In this document: in pieces, positions 16,372 to 24,338 of the stretch
How positions within the stretch are numbered: position 1 is the first letter of the stretch
How the letters are laid out: every line of letters begins with the position of its first letter
NCBI GenBank assembly: GCA_021298725.1
Contig: JAJTDU010000009.1
Coordinates: 1-33,311 of the forward strand
Length of the DNA stretch: 33,311 nt
Direction: 5' to 3'
Source: Verrucomicrobiaceae bacterium
GTDB taxonomy: Bacteria > Verrucomicrobiota > Verrucomicrobiia > Verrucomicrobiales > Verrucomicrobiaceae
Translations under genes and position numbers: made by a program
Notes under the pieces: generated by a model
The model's database searches: none
Told to the model about the DNA's origin: nothing
Seen by the model: only the letters and a program-made list of their open reading frames with translations

Positions 16372-17934
16372 ATGAAATTAACGTCACTGACCACCCTCCT
16401 CGCCGCTCTGGCCCTCACTGCCCGTGCTGAATTGAAACTCCCCGCCATCATTGGCGACCACATGGTGCTGCAGCAGCAGCTCGCGAATCCCATCTGGGGC
16501 TGGGACACGCCTGGAACCGAGGTGACGGTGACGTTTGCCGGTCAAACCAAGAGCGGCAAGGCTGGTGCGGATGGCAAGTGGACGGTGAAACTCGACCCCG
16601 TGCCCGCCAACGCGAACCCAGCCACGATTTCCATCAAAGGCAGCAGCGCGAAGGAACTCAAGAACGTGCTCGTCGGCGAGGTTTGGATCTGCTCTGGCCA
16701 GTCAAACATGCAGTGGAGCGTGCAGAGTTCTTGGGATGCTGATTTGGAGATCGCCTCCGCGAAACATCCGAACCTGCGCCTCATCACCGTGCCAAATGTC
16801 GGCACGCAGGAGCCGCAGAGCGACTTCAAAGGCGCGTGGGCCGAGTGCTCACCGCAGAACGTTGGTGGCTTCAGCGCCGTGGGCTTCTTCTTTGGTCGCG
16901 TGCTGCACAAGACGCTCGATGTGCCCGTCGGCCTCATCAACAATGCCTGGGGCGGCAGTGCTGCTGAAGCCTGGGTGAATCGCGGCGAGCTGGAAAAAGA
17001 CCCGCGCTTCAAGCTGCTCATGGAAAACACGAAGAAGAATGAAGCTTTCCTCACTTCCGACGCCGCGAAGCAGAAATACGAAGCCGATCTTGCCGCTTGG
17101 AAGAAACAGGCCGAGGCCGCCAAGGCGGCCGGAAAGTCTTTCACCACCCGCGCTCCTGGAGCACCCGACGGCTGGCTGCGTGGCAATGCGCGTCCCGGCA
17201 ACATCTACAACGGCGCTCTTCTGCCCACCATCGGCTACGGCATCAAGGGAGCGATCTGGTATCAGGGCGAAAGCAACGCAGGCCGTGCCTACGAATACGC
17301 CAGCCTCTTCCCCTTCATGATCCAGAACTGGCGCAACGAGTGGCAGCAGGGTGATTTCCCCTTCTACTGGGTGCAGCTCGCCGACTTCATGGCCGAAAAA
17401 GCCGACGCCGAGCAGGCCACTGCCAGCCAGTGGGCCGAACTGCGCGAAAGCCAGACCAAAACACAGAGCGCCATCCAAAACGGCGGCCAAGCCGTCATCA
17501 TCGACCTCGGTGAGGCCAACGACATCCATCCCAAAAACAAGCGCGACGTGGCCGAGCGCCTCGCTCGCTGGGCGCTGGCCAAGGACTACGGCATGAAGCT
17601 GCCCTATCGCAGCCCCGAGTTCAAATCCGCCGAGTTCGTCGGTGGCAAGGCCATCGTCACGCTCGACACCTTCGGCAGCAGCCTGCGCACCGTCGATATC
17701 AATGAAGTGAAGGGCTTCGTCATCTGTGGCGAGGACAAAAAATGGACCTGGGCCACCGCCAAGATCATCGGCAAGGACAAAATCGAAATCAGCGCCGCGT
17801 CCGTTGCCAATCCCGTCGCTGTTCGCTACGCCTGGTCGGACAATCCCGTGTGCAACCTCTTCAGTGTTGAAGGTCTTCCCGTCACTCCCTTCCGCAGCGA
17901 CGACTTCGAGATGCTCACCAAGCCGAAGCCATAA
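16372..17934 (+). CDS. Exported sialate O-acetylesterase family protein (SGNH hydrolase)
   Basis: From the ATG at 16372 the 520-residue product has a signal peptide (MKLTSLTTLLAALALTARA). The nucleophile block is VWICSGQSNMQWS with the serine in GQSN. Further SGNH blocks include GLINNAWGGSAAEAW (Gly/Asn) and IWYQGESNAGRAYEY. The catalytic Asp-His pair is in GEANDIHPKNKRDVAERLA. A central Lys/Ala-rich stretch (about residues 220-260) interrupts the fold, as is frequent in this family. The enzyme removes acetyl groups from sugars such as sialic acid or decorated polysaccharides outside the cytoplasm. A bidirectional terminator separates it from the convergent secG. Confidence 0.93.
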   Translation: MKLTSLTTLLAALALTARAELKLPAIIGDHMVLQQQLANPIWGWDTPGTEVTVTFAGQTKSGKAGADGKWTVKLDPVPANANPATISIKGSSAKELKNVLVGEVWICSGQSNMQWSVQSSWDADLEIASAKHPNLRLITVPNVGTQEPQSDFKGAWAECSPQNVGGFSAVGFFFGRVLHKTLDVPVGLINNAWGGSAAEAWVNRGELEKDPRFKLLMENTKKNEAFLTSDAAKQKYEADLAAWKKQAEAAKAAGKSFTTRAPGAPDGWLRGNARPGNIYNGALLPTIGYGIKGAIWYQGESNAGRAYEYASLFPFMIQNWRNEWQQGDFPFYWVQLADFMAEKADAEQATASQWAELRESQTKTQSAIQNGGQAVIIDLGEANDIHPKNKRDVAERLARWALAKDYGMKLPYRSPEFKSAEFVGGKAIVTLDTFGSSLRTVDINEVKGFVICGEDKKWTWATAKIIGKDKIEISAASVANPVAVRYAWSDNPVCNLFSVEGLPVTPFRSDDFEMLTKPKP

Positions 17935-17960
17935 CGAGTCGATACAAAGCCATCAAAACA

Positions 17961-17990
17961 AAAGGCACGACCTTCCGGTCGTGCCTTTTT
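17961..17990 (+). terminator. Bidirectional intrinsic terminator between convergent genes
   Basis: A perfect 12-bp stem AAAGGCACGACC / GGTCGTGCCTTT surrounds a TTCC loop. There is an A-rich tract on the left and a T-run on the right, so it can end transcripts of the esterase (plus) and of secG (minus). Confidence 0.9.
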
Positions 17991-18016
17991 CGTTGGGAAC
18001 TTGTGAGATCAGTCGA

Positions 18017-18607
18017 TCACTTCGGCTGCGTGGCCGGTGCCGCAGGAGCCGGGGCTGGGGCTGGCGTTGTGGATGGAGCAGGTGCCGGAGTCGTCGGAGC
18101 CGCAGCTGCGGGTTTTGGTGCTTCAGGAGCCTTAGCAGGGGCGGGTGTCACAGTAGCAGGAGCGGGTGTCGCGGCAGCAGGGGCAGCTTTGGGAGTTTCA
18201 ACGGCGTTGGCTGGCTTGCCAGCCTTCGCAGTCTCGGCTTTGACAGCGTCTTGGATTTTCTCGAGCACTTTGGCGGCTCCGGCGTCCGGTGCGGCAGCCG
18301 CAGGGGCTGCGGGGGCTGCGGGGGCGGGTTTGGCGTCGCCGAAGATTTTTTCGGTCTTGCCGCTGGTGTGGGTGCGGCTGACGAGCACGGCCAGCAGCAG
18401 GGTCAGGCCAAAGAGGATCACGGCGAGCCAGACGGTGAATTTTTGCAGCACGTTGGTGGTTTGCGCTCCCCAGACTTGGCTGGCGGCGGCGTCGCCGAAG
18501 GAGGCACCGAGGCCTTCCTGACGAGGGCGCTGCATGAGCACGACGAGAATGAGCAGAAGGCTGACGATGACTTCCACTGCGGTGAGGATTCCAATGAAGA
18601 TGTCCAT
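18017..18607 (-). CDS. secG: Preprotein translocase subunit SecG with Ala/Pro-rich C-terminal tail
   Basis: The first about 80 residues match SecG: a first membrane helix (IGILTAVEVIVSLLLILVVLMQ), the conserved cytoplasmic loop RPRQEGLGASFG and a second helix (FTVWLAVILFGLTLLLAVLV). SecG joins SecYE in the protein-export channel. The remaining about 115 residues are low complexity, dominated by Ala, Pro, Lys and Thr (APAAPAAPAAAAP, TPAPATVTPAPAKAPE). This makes the protein 196 residues against roughly 70-120 in most bacteria. If topology follows E. coli, the tail lies in the periplasm. It is a single gene between a bidirectional terminator and the divergent polyprenyl synthase gene. Confidence 0.92.
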   Translation of the reverse strand: MDIFIGILTAVEVIVSLLLILVVLMQRPRQEGLGASFGDAAASQVWGAQTTNVLQKFTVWLAVILFGLTLLLAVLVSRTHTSGKTEKIFGDAKPAPAAPAAPAAAAPDAGAAKVLEKIQDAVKAETAKAGKPANAVETPKAAPAAATPAPATVTPAPAKAPEAPKPAAAAPTTPAPAPSTTPAPAPAPAAPATQPK

Positions 18608-18753
18608 AAAAGGGGCGAGAATATGAGGGCACTTCTCAAGTTGGCAAGGGGTAGTTCAGCCTCTTCCAAAGCCCACGCTGGCTTCCCATTTGGCGGCAAT
18701 GGGGCCAGAAATGAGGTTGAAGGCGGCTCAGGCGGCTCCAAGTGTCACGTTTC

Positions 18754-19638
18754 ATGTCCGACCTCAAAGAACACCTCACCCTGCGCTGCCAGATCGTGGA
18801 CGCGGCGCTCGAACGTTTCATCCCGAGCGCGGAAACACGCCCCGTGACGCTTCACAAGGCGATGCGGCACAGTGTTTTTGCGGGGGGCAAGCGACTGCGG
18901 CCCATTTTGTGCCTCGCGGCAGCAGAAGCCTGCGGCGGGGCGGTGGATGACGCGATTTTCAATGCCTGCGCGACGGAATGCCTGCACACCTACTCGCTCA
19001 TTCACGATGACCTGCCCTGCATGGACGACGACGACATGCGCCGCGGCGTGCCGACCTGCCATAAGGTTTATGGCGAGGCGATGGCGCTGCTCGCGGGCGA
19101 CGCGCTTCAGGCGCTGGCCTTTGAACTGGTGACGAAAACCCCTGCCACGGCGAATCACACCACGGCCTCGATGGTTCTCGAACTCGCTAGGACCGCAGGG
19201 AGCCTTCATCTCGTGGGCGGACAAGTGGCCGATCTCGAAGGCGAGGGTAAACGACTGCCGCTGGACGACCTGCGCTTCATTCACGAAGGTAAAACGGCCG
19301 CGCTGCTCACCGCCAGCGTGAAACTCGGCGCAATGAGTGCAAACGCGAACGTGGCACAGATGCAGGCGCTGCATGATTTTGGCATGGCGACGGGTCTGGC
19401 TTTCCAAATCATCGACGACATCCTCGACGTGACGCAGACGAGCGAAAAACTCGGCAAAAGCGCCGGGAAAGACCTCGCCGCAGAAAAAAGCACCTATCCG
19501 GCGCTGATGGGCCTGGAAGCCTCACGCACCGAGGCGCATCGGCTCACTGAGGTCTCGCACCGGGCGCTGGATGTGTTTGGCGAGGCTTCTTCACGGCTGC
19601 GTCAGCTTTCGGATTATCTTCTGAACCGGGATTATTGA
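18754..19638 (+). CDS. ispA: Polyprenyl (farnesyl/geranylgeranyl) diphosphate synthase
   Basis: The 294-residue protein is a trans-prenyltransferase of the all-helical isoprenoid synthase fold. It has the substrate loop FAGGKRLRPILCLAAAEACG, the first aspartate-rich motif HDDLPCMDDDDMRRG and the second motif FQIIDDILDVTQ, which bind Mg-diphosphate. The two-residue spacer in the first motif is typical of bacterial IspA-type enzymes that condense IPP with DMAPP and GPP. Chain length cannot be fixed from the sequence alone. I use the ATG at 18754; the track uses a GTG four codons upstream. It overlaps the convergent LolA-like gene by 7 bp. Confidence 0.92.
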   Translation: MSDLKEHLTLRCQIVDAALERFIPSAETRPVTLHKAMRHSVFAGGKRLRPILCLAAAEACGGAVDDAIFNACATECLHTYSLIHDDLPCMDDDDMRRGVPTCHKVYGEAMALLAGDALQALAFELVTKTPATANHTTASMVLELARTAGSLHLVGGQVADLEGEGKRLPLDDLRFIHEGKTAALLTASVKLGAMSANANVAQMQALHDFGMATGLAFQIIDDILDVTQTSEKLGKSAGKDLAAEKSTYPALMGLEASRTEAHRLTEVSHRALDVFGEASSRLRQLSDYLLNRDY

Positions 19639-20270
19639 GCCTCAACCCGAAACAGCTTCTCCACATCCGCACCCGGTTTCTCCGGCGGGCCGAAGTTCAT
19701 CAGCAGCGTTGATCCATCGCCCTGCACGATGCGGAAGCCGAGGAGGCGCTTGCCGCCCGGTTCGATCTGCATGTCGAGCTGTTTGAGGTATTTCTTGATG
19801 AGCAGAGGTCGAGGGATCATCGCGACGGTGACGAAGGTCTTCTCCTGCTGCGTGACCTTGAGTGTGAAGTTCTGCGTGAGCGATTCGGCGTCCATCTCCC
19901 GACCGCTCAGAAATTTCATCCACATGCGCACGCGGCTGTCGTCTGGCTTCAAGGTCTGCCAGGGGGCGGTGGTGTCTTCTTTGAGGCGCACCGTTGCCTG
20001 GTCAAAGATGAGGATCATCGTGGCGGGGTTTCCCAGTTCCCAGCGAAAGCGACCATCCGCCATCCGCCAGAACTGGCCGCTTGAGGCCACGGCCTCTTTG
20101 AGCGCAGGCGTGGTGCGCGTCTGCTTGAAGGCGACTCGCATGCTGCCAGCGTCCTTTTGCGCCGCTATCCAATCTCTAAACACCGGTGGAATCGACGATG
20201 CTTCCGGCGCTGCTTGAGCTGAGAGCAAAAGACAGGCGGCGAGCGCGATGAAAAGCAACGAACGAATCAC
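19632..20270 (-). CDS. LolA-like outer-membrane lipoprotein carrier protein
   Basis: The 212-residue protein starts with a signal peptide (MIRSLLFIALAACLLLSAQA). It continues as a LolA/LolB-type half-barrel: FKQTRTTPALKEAVASSGQF, GRFRWELGNPATMILIFDQA and LKQLDMQIEPGGKRLLGFRI. Such proteins ferry lipoproteins or glycolipids across the periplasm. The start is a GTG at 20270, which is exactly at the signal peptide. Members of this subgroup are often annotated as outer membrane lipoprotein carrier proteins in lipid or polyketide gene clusters. The adjacent divergent fabF fits that pattern, but this is weak context. Confidence 0.8.
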   Translation of the reverse strand: MIRSLLFIALAACLLLSAQAAPEASSIPPVFRDWIAAQKDAGSMRVAFKQTRTTPALKEAVASSGQFWRMADGRFRWELGNPATMILIFDQATVRLKEDTTAPWQTLKPDDSRVRMWMKFLSGREMDAESLTQNFTLKVTQQEKTFVTVAMIPRPLLIKKYLKQLDMQIEPGGKRLLGFRIVQGDGSTLLMNFGPPEKPGADVEKLFRVEAQ

Positions 20271-20400
20271 GGTTACACCCAGAGACCAGAATCGATGAAG
20301 TCACAAGTGCTGTGGCAAAGGCCGTTGCCATGTTTTCCCTTGCCCCTCTGAGCAAACCGTGTTCTCTCAACTTTCAAATCAACCCACCAATTCACATACA

Positions 20401-21601
20401 ATGAGCGAGCGTCGCGTCGTCATCACCGGCATGGGAGTCGTCTCCCCGAACGGCAATACCAAGGAGGAGTTCTGGAAGAGGCTCGTGGCCGGTAAGAGCG
20501 GAATCCGCCGCCTCCAGTCGATGGACACGGAGAAGTACGACTGCAAGATCGGCGGTGAGGTGGTGGACTTTGACCCCACCAAGTTTTTCAACAACCACAA
20601 GGACGCGCGGCGTGCTGACCGCTACTTCCAGTTTGCCATGGCTGCCTCGAAAATGGCCGCAAAGGACGCTGGATTGAACCCGGACAGCCTCGACCCGCAC
20701 CGTGTTGGCGTCATGGTCGGCAGTGGCATCGGTGGTCTGAGCACGATTGAGGCGCAGTATGAGATTTTGCTGACGAAATCGCCCTCCCGCGTGTCGCCGT
20801 TTCTCATCCCGATGATGATCACCAATATCGCCAGCGGCATGATCGCGGCGGAATACGGCTTCATGGGACCGAACATTCATTAAGTTTGGCGATGCCGACG
20901 CGATGATTTGCGGCGGTGCCGAAGCCTCCATCCGTCCCTGCGGTCTGGCCGGATTTGCCAACATGAAGGCACTCAGCCTGCGCAATGACGAGCCTGAGCG
21001 TGCCTCTCGCCCTTGGGATAAGGATCGTGATGGCTTCGTCATGGGTGAAGGTGCTGGTGTAGTCGTGATCGAGGAGTTGGAGCACGCCAAGAAGCGCGGT
21101 GCGACGATTTATGCCGAACTGGCCGGTTACGGTGCCACCGCTGATGCCTACCACCTCACTTCTCCGCATCCCGAAGGTTTGGGTGCAGCCAAGTGCATGG
21201 AAATGGCCCTGCGTCATGCCAAGCTGAACACCACGGACGTGCAATACATCAACGCACACGCCACCTCGACTCCAGTCGGTGATTTGTGTGAACTGCGTGC
21301 CATCAAGCGCGTGTTTGGCGACTACGCGAAGAGCGGTAACGGACTGCTTGTCTCCGGCACCAAGTCGATGACCGGACACCTGCTTGGTGCCGCCGGTGGC
21401 ATTGAACTCGTCGCCTGCATTCAAGCCATCCAAGACCAGATTGTTCCGCCCACCATCAACGTCGAAAATCTCGATCCCGAAGTCGATGTGGACGTTGTGC
21501 CGAACACCGCTCGTCCCGCCAAGGTGAACGCTGCACTCAGCAACTCCTTCGGCTTCGGCGGTCACAACGCCGCGCTGCTGATCAAGAAGTTCGAGGGTTG
21601 A
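20401..21601 (+). pseudogene. fabF: 3-oxoacyl-ACP synthase II, broken by an internal deletion that removes the catalytic cysteine
   Basis: The first frame (20401-20883, from MSERRVVITGMG) covers the N-terminal half up to YGFMGPNI and ends at TAA. A second frame, readable from about 20879 ([18 protein letters not shown]), covers the rest, with the catalytic histidines intact ([11 protein letters not shown] and [13 protein letters not shown]) and the end [17 protein letters not shown]. Compared with E. coli FabF, about 19 residues between GPNI and IKFGDADAM are absent. They include the nucleophile in the TAC(A/T) motif. The frame shift fits a loss of about 56 nt. Both halves are otherwise well preserved, so the lesion is recent or an assembly error. 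As read, no working enzyme is made. Confidence 0.85.
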
Positions 21602-21622
21602 TCATTGGATCTTTGAAGGCTG

Positions 21623-22819
21623 TTAACGCGAGACCTGGAGTTCCAGGCTCTGAGCGTTCTCACCGATCTCTAGGCTCCAGTCACCCGCGCCGGGCTTTTG
21701 CTCTTTGGTTGTCACCGTTCCATCTGCGCTTTCGAGGCCGGGGACATCCGCAGCGCTGTAGCTGACGGTGAGCTTCACTTTGCCGATCATGGGACCGGTT
21801 TTTTCGTCGAGCTTGAAGCTGCCGCGCATCACGCGAGCACAGGCGATGGGCGCGAAGGGATCTTCGGGAGTGAAGATCACGCTGCCCCAGCTCACGGGGG
21901 TGCCGTTGACGGTGACTTTGCCGTTGATGGCGGTGCGTTTCACCGGCTTAAGGAAGCCTTGATTGCGCAGCCAGTCGCGCAGATGGCCGCTCCAGGTGCC
22001 GAGCACGGGATCTCCGAGGTAAAGGCCGACGCCGTGGGGGCCGGGCTGGTAGATGTGCAGTTCGGCGGGGACCTTGTGTTTGCGGCAGGCGAGGTAGAGC
22101 GCCACGGGATTCTCGGCGGGCACGACGGTGTCTTCGTCGGTGTGGAAGATGAAAATCGGTGGCGTGTTCGTAGTGACGCGTGTCTCGGTGCTGACGTGCT
22201 TGGCGAGTTCGTCGTTGTCATTCGGTCCAAGAAGGTTTTTGCGCGAGCCTTTGTGGCCGAAGTCCTGGATCATGGAAATCACCGGATACGTTGGCGCGGC
22301 GACATCAGGACGGGCGCTGACTTGATCGACAGCATCGTTGGTCATGCCTGCGGGCTTTTCATCGAACATCGTGGCCGCCATGGAGGTGAGATGACCGCCG
22401 GCGGAGAAACCGATGATGCCGATGCGGTTCGGATCGATGCCATACTGCTGCGCATTCGCACGCACATGCCGGATGGCGCGCTGCACGTCGATGAGTTGCG
22501 TGGGAAAGTGATAGCCGCTCGTGCCGAGACGATAATGCAGCACGAAGGCCGAGACGCCGAGGCCGTTGAACCACTTGGCGACCTGAATGCCTTCATGATC
22601 CGCTGCCAGACCACCATAGCCACCGCCTGGGCACACGACGAAGGCCGCGCCATTGGCTTTGTCCTTCGCCGCAGGCCAGACATTGATGAAAGGCTGGTCT
22701 TTGTCCGTGTCACCCTTCGCGCCGGGAGCGCCTTCCGGCCAGAGGCGCACCTTGGCGGGTTCAGCTTGGGCGATGGCGGTTAAAAAGAGCGCGGCAGCGA
22801 AAAGAGAAAGCTTGTTCAT
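21623..22819 (-). CDS. Exported alpha/beta hydrolase (acetylxylan/feruloyl esterase-like) with C-terminal domain
   Basis: The 398-residue protein has a signal peptide (MNKLSLFAAALFLTAIAQA) and an alpha/beta hydrolase domain. The oxyanion segment is VVCPGGGYGGLAADHEG. The nucleophile elbow is GIIGFSAGGHLTS, the acid is in HTDEDTVVPAENP and the histidine in QPGPHGVGLY. This arrangement is typical of BD-FAE/xylan esterase-like enzymes of polysaccharide degraders. The last about 90 residues form a separate beta-rich domain (INGKVTVNGTPVSWGSVIFT), resembling a small carboxypeptidase-regulatory-like fold common in exported PVC proteins. It is divergent from the Tat TIM-barrel gene 51 bp away. Confidence 0.88.
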   Translation of the reverse strand: MNKLSLFAAALFLTAIAQAEPAKVRLWPEGAPGAKGDTDKDQPFINVWPAAKDKANGAAFVVCPGGGYGGLAADHEGIQVAKWFNGLGVSAFVLHYRLGTSGYHFPTQLIDVQRAIRHVRANAQQYGIDPNRIGIIGFSAGGHLTSMAATMFDEKPAGMTNDAVDQVSARPDVAAPTYPVISMIQDFGHKGSRKNLLGPNDNDELAKHVSTETRVTTNTPPIFIFHTDEDTVVPAENPVALYLACRKHKVPAELHIYQPGPHGVGLYLGDPVLGTWSGHLRDWLRNQGFLKPVKRTAINGKVTVNGTPVSWGSVIFTPEDPFAPIACARVMRGSFKLDEKTGPMIGKVKLTVSYSAADVPGLESADGTVTTKEQKPGAGDWSLEIGENAQSLELQVSR

Positions 22820-22870
22820 GAGGTTGGAAGTCTGTTAATCCTGTGATTCCAACTCGTTCTTTCACCCGCC

Positions 22871-23785
22871 ATGATCTCACGTCGTCATTTTCTCTCTACC
22901 AGCTTCGGTGCGCTTACTGTCACCTCGCTTCCGGCCATTGAACCGATCAAGCGCCCCGGCAAAAGCCGCATGCAGCTCGGCGTCGCGGCCTACAGCTTCC
23001 GCGAATACTTCCAGTGGATGCGTTACAAGGAGCAGAAGCCGAAGGGCGACCGTCCGCATTGGAGCATTCTCGATTTCATCGACTGGTGCGGCGAGAACAA
23101 TGTGCCTGGAGCCGAGGTGACGAGCTACTTCTTCCCGCCGGAAGTCGATGAAGCCTTCCTGCTTGAGGTGAAGCGCCGTGCTTACCTGCGCGGCGTGCAG
23201 ATCGCCGGCACCGCAGTCGGCAACAACTTCGCACTCCCAAAGGGCGAGAAGCTGAGCGAGCAGATCGCTTACACAAAGAAGTGGATCGACCACTCTGCGG
23301 TGATGGGAGCACCGCACATCCGCGTGTTTGCCGGGGCGAAGCCCAAAGACCTCACGGAGGAGGAAGCCGTCGCCCATTGTCAGGAAGCTTATCAAGAGTG
23401 CCTCGATTACGCAGGCAAGAAGGGTGTCTTCCTCGGCCTCGAAAACCACGGCGGCATCGTCGCGCTGCCGGACAACCTCATCAAAATGGTGCAGGCCGCG
23501 AAAAGCCCTTGGGCCGGCATCAACCTCGACAGCGGTAACTTCCACACCGCCGATCCGTATGCCGACCTCGCCAAGATCGCGCCCTACGCGGTCAATGTGC
23601 AGCTCAAGATGGAGATCAAACGTGAAGGCGCGAAGGAAGCCGAGGCCAGCGATGTGAAACGCGTGATCCAGATCATGCGTGATGCGAACTACCAGGGCTG
23701 GTTCACGCTCGAATTTGAGACCAAGGAAGACCCGTTTGTGAAGGTGCCGGAGATCTGTGAGATGCTAAGGCCTTTGCTGGGTTGA
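22871..23785 (+). CDS. Tat-exported sugar isomerase/epimerase-like TIM-barrel protein
   Basis: The 304-residue product starts with a twin-arginine signal (MISRRHFLSTSFGALTVTSL). A xylose-isomerase-like TIM barrel follows. Candidate metal ligands are Glu in GVFLGLENHGG, Asp in WAGINLDSGNFH, a Gln/Lys-rich strand VNVQLKMEI where His is more usual, and Glu in WFTLEFET. The family includes 3-keto-sugar hydratases and isomerases that work with Gfo/Idh/MocA enzymes. The non-standard third ligand position makes the activity uncertain. It is followed 8 bp later by the repeat array that surrounds the four-helix-bundle gene. Confidence 0.85.
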   Translation: MISRRHFLSTSFGALTVTSLPAIEPIKRPGKSRMQLGVAAYSFREYFQWMRYKEQKPKGDRPHWSILDFIDWCGENNVPGAEVTSYFFPPEVDEAFLLEVKRRAYLRGVQIAGTAVGNNFALPKGEKLSEQIAYTKKWIDHSAVMGAPHIRVFAGAKPKDLTEEEAVAHCQEAYQECLDYAGKKGVFLGLENHGGIVALPDNLIKMVQAAKSPWAGINLDSGNFHTADPYADLAKIAPYAVNVQLKMEIKREGAKEAEASDVKRVIQIMRDANYQGWFTLEFETKEDPFVKVPEICEMLRPLLG

Positions 23786-23792
23786 GGAGGGA

Positions 23793-23905
23793 GTTGACGG
23801 TAGTTTACTGTGGTTGACGATGGTTGACCGTTGTTTCAGAACGGCGAAGCCGCTGGCTCGGAAACGACAGTCAACAATTCTAAACAACCGTCAACCATCG
23901 TAAAC
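23793..23905. repeat. Left repeat array of the four-helix-bundle cassette
   Basis: The unit AAACAACCGTCAACCATCGT at 23882-23901 is followed by AAAC and then the CDS start. Its reverse complement, ACGATGGTTGACCGTTGTTT with one mismatch, lies at 23817-23836. Further degenerate units reach back to 23793 (GTTGACGGTAGTTTACTGTG). The 45-nt spacer contains a small CGGC-GAA-GCCG hairpin. The whole block can fold into a long stem ending 7 nt before the ATG. Confidence 0.85.
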
Positions 23906-23908
23906 CCC

Positions 23909-24286
23909 ATGAGAAAACAGTTTCCCTTCGAGAAGCTCGAAGTTTGGCAAGACGCGCGAAAGCTCGTGGGCGGCGTGTATCAATGTTCACGGAGCTTTCC
24001 GCGTGAGGAACGCTTTGGCCTAACCAGCCAGATGACACGCGCAGCCGTCTCGGTCGCCAACAACCTCGCAGAAGGTTGTGGCAGGTCGAGCTTCAAGGAT
24101 CAGGCGCATTTCTCGAACCAGACGCACGGTTCGCTCATGGAAACCGCGTCAGACTTGATCATCGCCACCGATCTTGGCTTTGCATCTGCTGAAACCACTG
24201 ACCTGCTTCTTGATCAGGCTTATGACTTGGCCGTGCGCATCCACAATCTCCGCGACTCCCAACTGCGCCGCTCGGAAGCTCTTTGA
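23909..24286 (+). CDS. Four-helix-bundle protein of the 23S rRNA-IVS / Avd fold family
   Basis: The 125-residue protein matches the four-helix-bundle (S23/IVP) family. It has the opening FPFEKLEVWQDARKLVGGVY, the central block FGLTSQMTRAAVSVANNLAEG followed by CGRSSFKDQAHF, and the late helix GSLMETASDLIIATDLGF. Members are encoded in intervening sequences of some 23S rRNA genes, and the fold is that of Avd in diversity-generating retroelements. The molecular role of free-standing copies is unknown. The ATG at 23909 follows a repeat unit by 3 nt, and the TGA is followed immediately by two more units. The longer track frame starts in the repeat (TVNNSKQPSTIVN) and is rejected. No reverse transcriptase is nearby. 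Confidence 0.92.
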   Translation: MRKQFPFEKLEVWQDARKLVGGVYQCSRSFPREERFGLTSQMTRAAVSVANNLAEGCGRSSFKDQAHFSNQTHGSLMETASDLIIATDLGFASAETTDLLLDQAYDLAVRIHNLRDSQLRRSEAL

Positions 24287-24330
24287 AAACCACCGTCAAC
24301 CACTGTAAACAACCGTCAACCACCGCAAAC
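24287..24330. repeat. Right repeat array of the four-helix-bundle cassette
   Basis: Two tandem 20-bp units, AAACCACCGTCAACCACTGT and AAACAACCGTCAACCACCGC, start at the base after the TGA stop and are followed by AAAC. They are in the same orientation as the unit just before the gene start. The next gene (glgE) begins 9 bp further on. Confidence 0.88.
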
Positions 24331-24338
24331 ATCTCCCA

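Noticed and set aside
20401-21601. Programmed frameshift as an explanation for the two fabF frames
   Set aside because: A frameshift would not restore the roughly 19 missing residues with the catalytic cysteine, and no slippery sequence is visible at the junction.
21698-22783. 361-residue plus-strand ORF opposite the alpha/beta hydrolase
   Set aside because: It is antisense to a gene with a signal peptide and a complete Ser-Asp-His triad.
23793-24330. CRISPR array or diversity-generating retroelement around the four-helix-bundle gene
   Set aside because: The repeats are contiguous without spacers, and there is no cas gene, reverse transcriptase or template/variable repeat pair.
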